This document shows positions 62,367 to 63,492 of a stretch of 63,492 nt of DNA, in pieces. Position numbers and translations under genes: made by a program. The notes below the pieces were generated by a model, which worked only from the letters and a program-made list of their open reading frames with translations, ran no database searches and was not told where the DNA came from. Positions within the stretch are counted from its first letter, which is position 1; every line of letters begins with the position of its first letter. Source of the DNA: Betaproteobacteria bacterium (GTDB taxonomy: Bacteria; Pseudomonadota; Gammaproteobacteria; Burkholderiales; Casimicrobiaceae); assembly GCA_029884335.1 (NCBI GenBank), contig JAOUIA010000014.1:1-63492 (forward strand), in the 5' to 3' direction.

Positions 62367-63119
62367 ATGCCGCTCCCGCCTGCCTCCACGCCGCTTGCGC
62401 GCCTCGCTTTGCCGCTCGCCGTCGCGCTCCTGCCGGCCGCGGGCGCGGCGCAGGTCTACAAGTGCGTCGACCGCGCCGGGCACACCACCTACCAGCAGTC
62501 GCCGTGCACCGGCAGCCAGAGCGGCGCGGCGATCGAACTTTCCGATCCCGTGCTCGCGCGTCCCGGCGCTCCGTCGAGCGAGAAGGCGGAGGCGATGTGG
62601 CAGGCCGCGGCGCGCGAGGGCCGTGCGGTGGTCGGCATGCCCAAGCCGTTCGTCACGCAGGGAATGGGCGCGCCCGCGGAGATCCGCGCCCCGCGCAACG
62701 GCGAGGGCGGCGGCGAAGTGTGGGTCTATCCGAAGGGCGCGCAGGTGACGCGCATCGGCTTCCTCGACAACGTGGTCGCGTGGATGCGCACCGACGCGAC
62801 GGCGCCGGAGAAGCCGGCCGCCACGCCCGCCACGCCCGCGTCCGCAGCGCTGGCCGACCGCGAGACGCGCGTGCGCGAGGCGCTGACCGTCGGCAAGACC
62901 TGCACCGCCGCGCTGCAGGACGCCGGTCCTCCGGACCGCGACGAGTCGCTCGTCGTGGGGCAGGGTGCGAGCTCGGCCTCGCGCTACGTCTACGTGTTCG
63001 ACAGCGGCGACGCCAACGCCTACGCGGCGTTCGTCTGCGTCAACGGGCGCGTGACCAGCGTCGAGCGATTCCTGCCGGAACGCGTGGCGCCGGTCGCGCC
63101 CAAGGCTGTTCCCCGCTGA
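62367..63119 (+). CDS. Secreted DUF4124 domain protein
   Basis: 250 aa with a signal peptide cut near AAQVY (about residue 29). It is directly followed by the DUF4124 motif VYKCVDRAGHTTYQQSPC. A middle SmpA-like segment (GMPKPFVTQGMG) and a Pro/Ala linker lead to a C-terminal part with two Cys (KTCTAALQDAG, AAFVCVNGR). It is envelope-located with unknown function, and related in layout to the protein at 19196-19729. Confidence 0.82.
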   Translation: MPLPPASTPLARLALPLAVALLPAAGAAQVYKCVDRAGHTTYQQSPCTGSQSGAAIELSDPVLARPGAPSSEKAEAMWQAAAREGRAVVGMPKPFVTQGMGAPAEIRAPRNGEGGGEVWVYPKGAQVTRIGFLDNVVAWMRTDATAPEKPAATPATPASAALADRETRVREALTVGKTCTAALQDAGPPDRDESLVVGQGASSASRYVYVFDSGDANAYAAFVCVNGRVTSVERFLPERVAPVAPKAVPR

Positions 63120-63147
63120 AGGGGGTGAAGGGCGGCGCGAGCCGGCG

Positions 63148-63486
63148 TCAGTTCTCCGCCGCGGCCTTGAACGCCGCCACCGCCTTGTTGTACTCCTCGA
63201 TGGCGCCATTGGCGGCGTCGAGGTGCGGCTTCGCCTTGTCCACGTAGGAGTTGTAGGCAGACTGCTGCTCGCCGATGTACTTCTTGAGGCAGTCGAGGTA
63301 GGCGTTCGCGTTCCGGGTCCAGCTGCGGCGCATCGTGTCGGTGGCGAGCCGGCCGGGGTGGTCTCCGGGTTTCTCGCAGGTGGCCGGGGCGATCGGGGTG
63401 GCCGGGGCGGCGGGGGGCGTCGCCTGCTGGGCGGAGGCCGACGCGGCGAGCGTCGCGAAGGCGGCGGCGAGAAGGAAGCGGATCAT
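63148..63486 (-). CDS. Small secreted Ala-rich protein of unknown function
   Basis: 112 aa with a signal peptide (MIRFLLAAAFATLAASASAQ, cut after residue 19). A Pro/Ala-rich stretch follows, then a helical region with two cysteines (CEKPGDHPGR, YLDCLKKYIGEQQ). It probably forms a disulphide in the periplasm. No family recognised. It faces the DUF4124 gene tail-to-tail with 28 bases between. Confidence 0.7.
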   Translation of the reverse strand: MIRFLLAAAFATLAASASAQQATPPAAPATPIAPATCEKPGDHPGRLATDTMRRSWTRNANAYLDCLKKYIGEQQSAYNSYVDKAKPHLDAANGAIEEYNKAVAAFKAAAEN

Positions 63487-63492
63487 GGCGTC

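Noticed and set aside
1-63492. tRNA, rRNA, CRISPR arrays, prophage or intact insertion sequences
   Set aside because: No tRNA T-loop or acceptor pattern, rRNA segment, regularly spaced repeats, integrase or transposase was found by eye. A tRNA missed without a scan is possible.

Overview
This is a very GC-rich chromosomal window (around 70% G+C by eye). Almost every gene has GC-rich third codon positions and spacing is tight. The order rpsF-priB-rpsR-rplI-dnaB, together with aceK, a BepA-type M48 protease and LolD/MacB-type exporters, points to a betaproteobacterium, probably Burkholderiales or a near relative. I see no rRNA, tRNA, CRISPR array, prophage or intact insertion sequence. The window looks like core chromosome with small accessory pockets and several families of short palindromic repeats.

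Layout. 0.1-5.4 kb (minus): M48 metalloprotease, MacA-like adaptor, MacB-like ATPase and permease. 5.4-10.1 kb (plus): moaC, then a uronate island of a KdgF-like cupin, a FadR-type GntR regulator, uxuB and uxaC, with a perfect FadR-type palindrome ahead of the regulator. 10.3-15.3 kb: exported amidohydrolase, a LysR regulator divergent from pirin-doxX, a Dps protein and a leftover second Dps tail. 15.3-18.5 kb (minus): a second adaptor-permease-LolD exporter. 18.7-22.6 kb: dtd and a DUF4124 protein, then aminotransferase, lipoprotein aminopeptidase and MarR regulator. 22.6-26.0 kb: the ribosomal protein/replication operon and dnaB. 26.0-32.3 kb: two glycosyltransferases that share an N-terminal SEC-C plus TPR module, then a methyltransferase. 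32.3-36.7 kb (minus): Usp-antiporter-Usp, NUDIX, PhoH. 36.9-42.6 kb: LivK-like binding protein, then a minus operon of GT41 glycosyltransferase, ArnD-like protein lacking metal ligands, peroxiredoxin, GNAT and LysE exporter. 42.8-46.5 kb (plus): cysS, FAH-family hydrolase, iron alcohol dehydrogenase. 46.7-50.0 kb (minus): aldo/keto reductase, SDR, DUF1499 protein, rlmI. 50-63.5 kb: S9 peptidase, TraR/DksA protein with an FNR-like box, KTSC protein, thioredoxin, Yip1 protein, MsrA, peptide-binding protein, 3-hydroxyisobutyrate-type dehydrogenase, lipoprotein, divergent L-serine dehydratase, exported deaminase, aceK and two small secreted proteins.

Working together. The kdgF/uxuB/uxaC set would take unsaturated or free uronates to mannonate; the later steps (uxuA, kdgK, eda) are not here. 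The post-dnaB glycosyltransferases and the GT41-ArnD-like pair suggest two surface-glycan or protein-glycosylation pockets.

The most unusual signals are: a 189-bp fold-back repeat bounded by CTAG, one copy of which supplies the stop codons of both convergent neighbours; a 150-bp three-hairpin repeat whose substitutions keep pairing on the minus strand; the SEC-C/TPR fusions; an ArnD homologue without metal ligands; a MacA adaptor with a CpxP/Spy-like insertion; and a serine dehydratase homologue with rewritten substrate-domain motifs.
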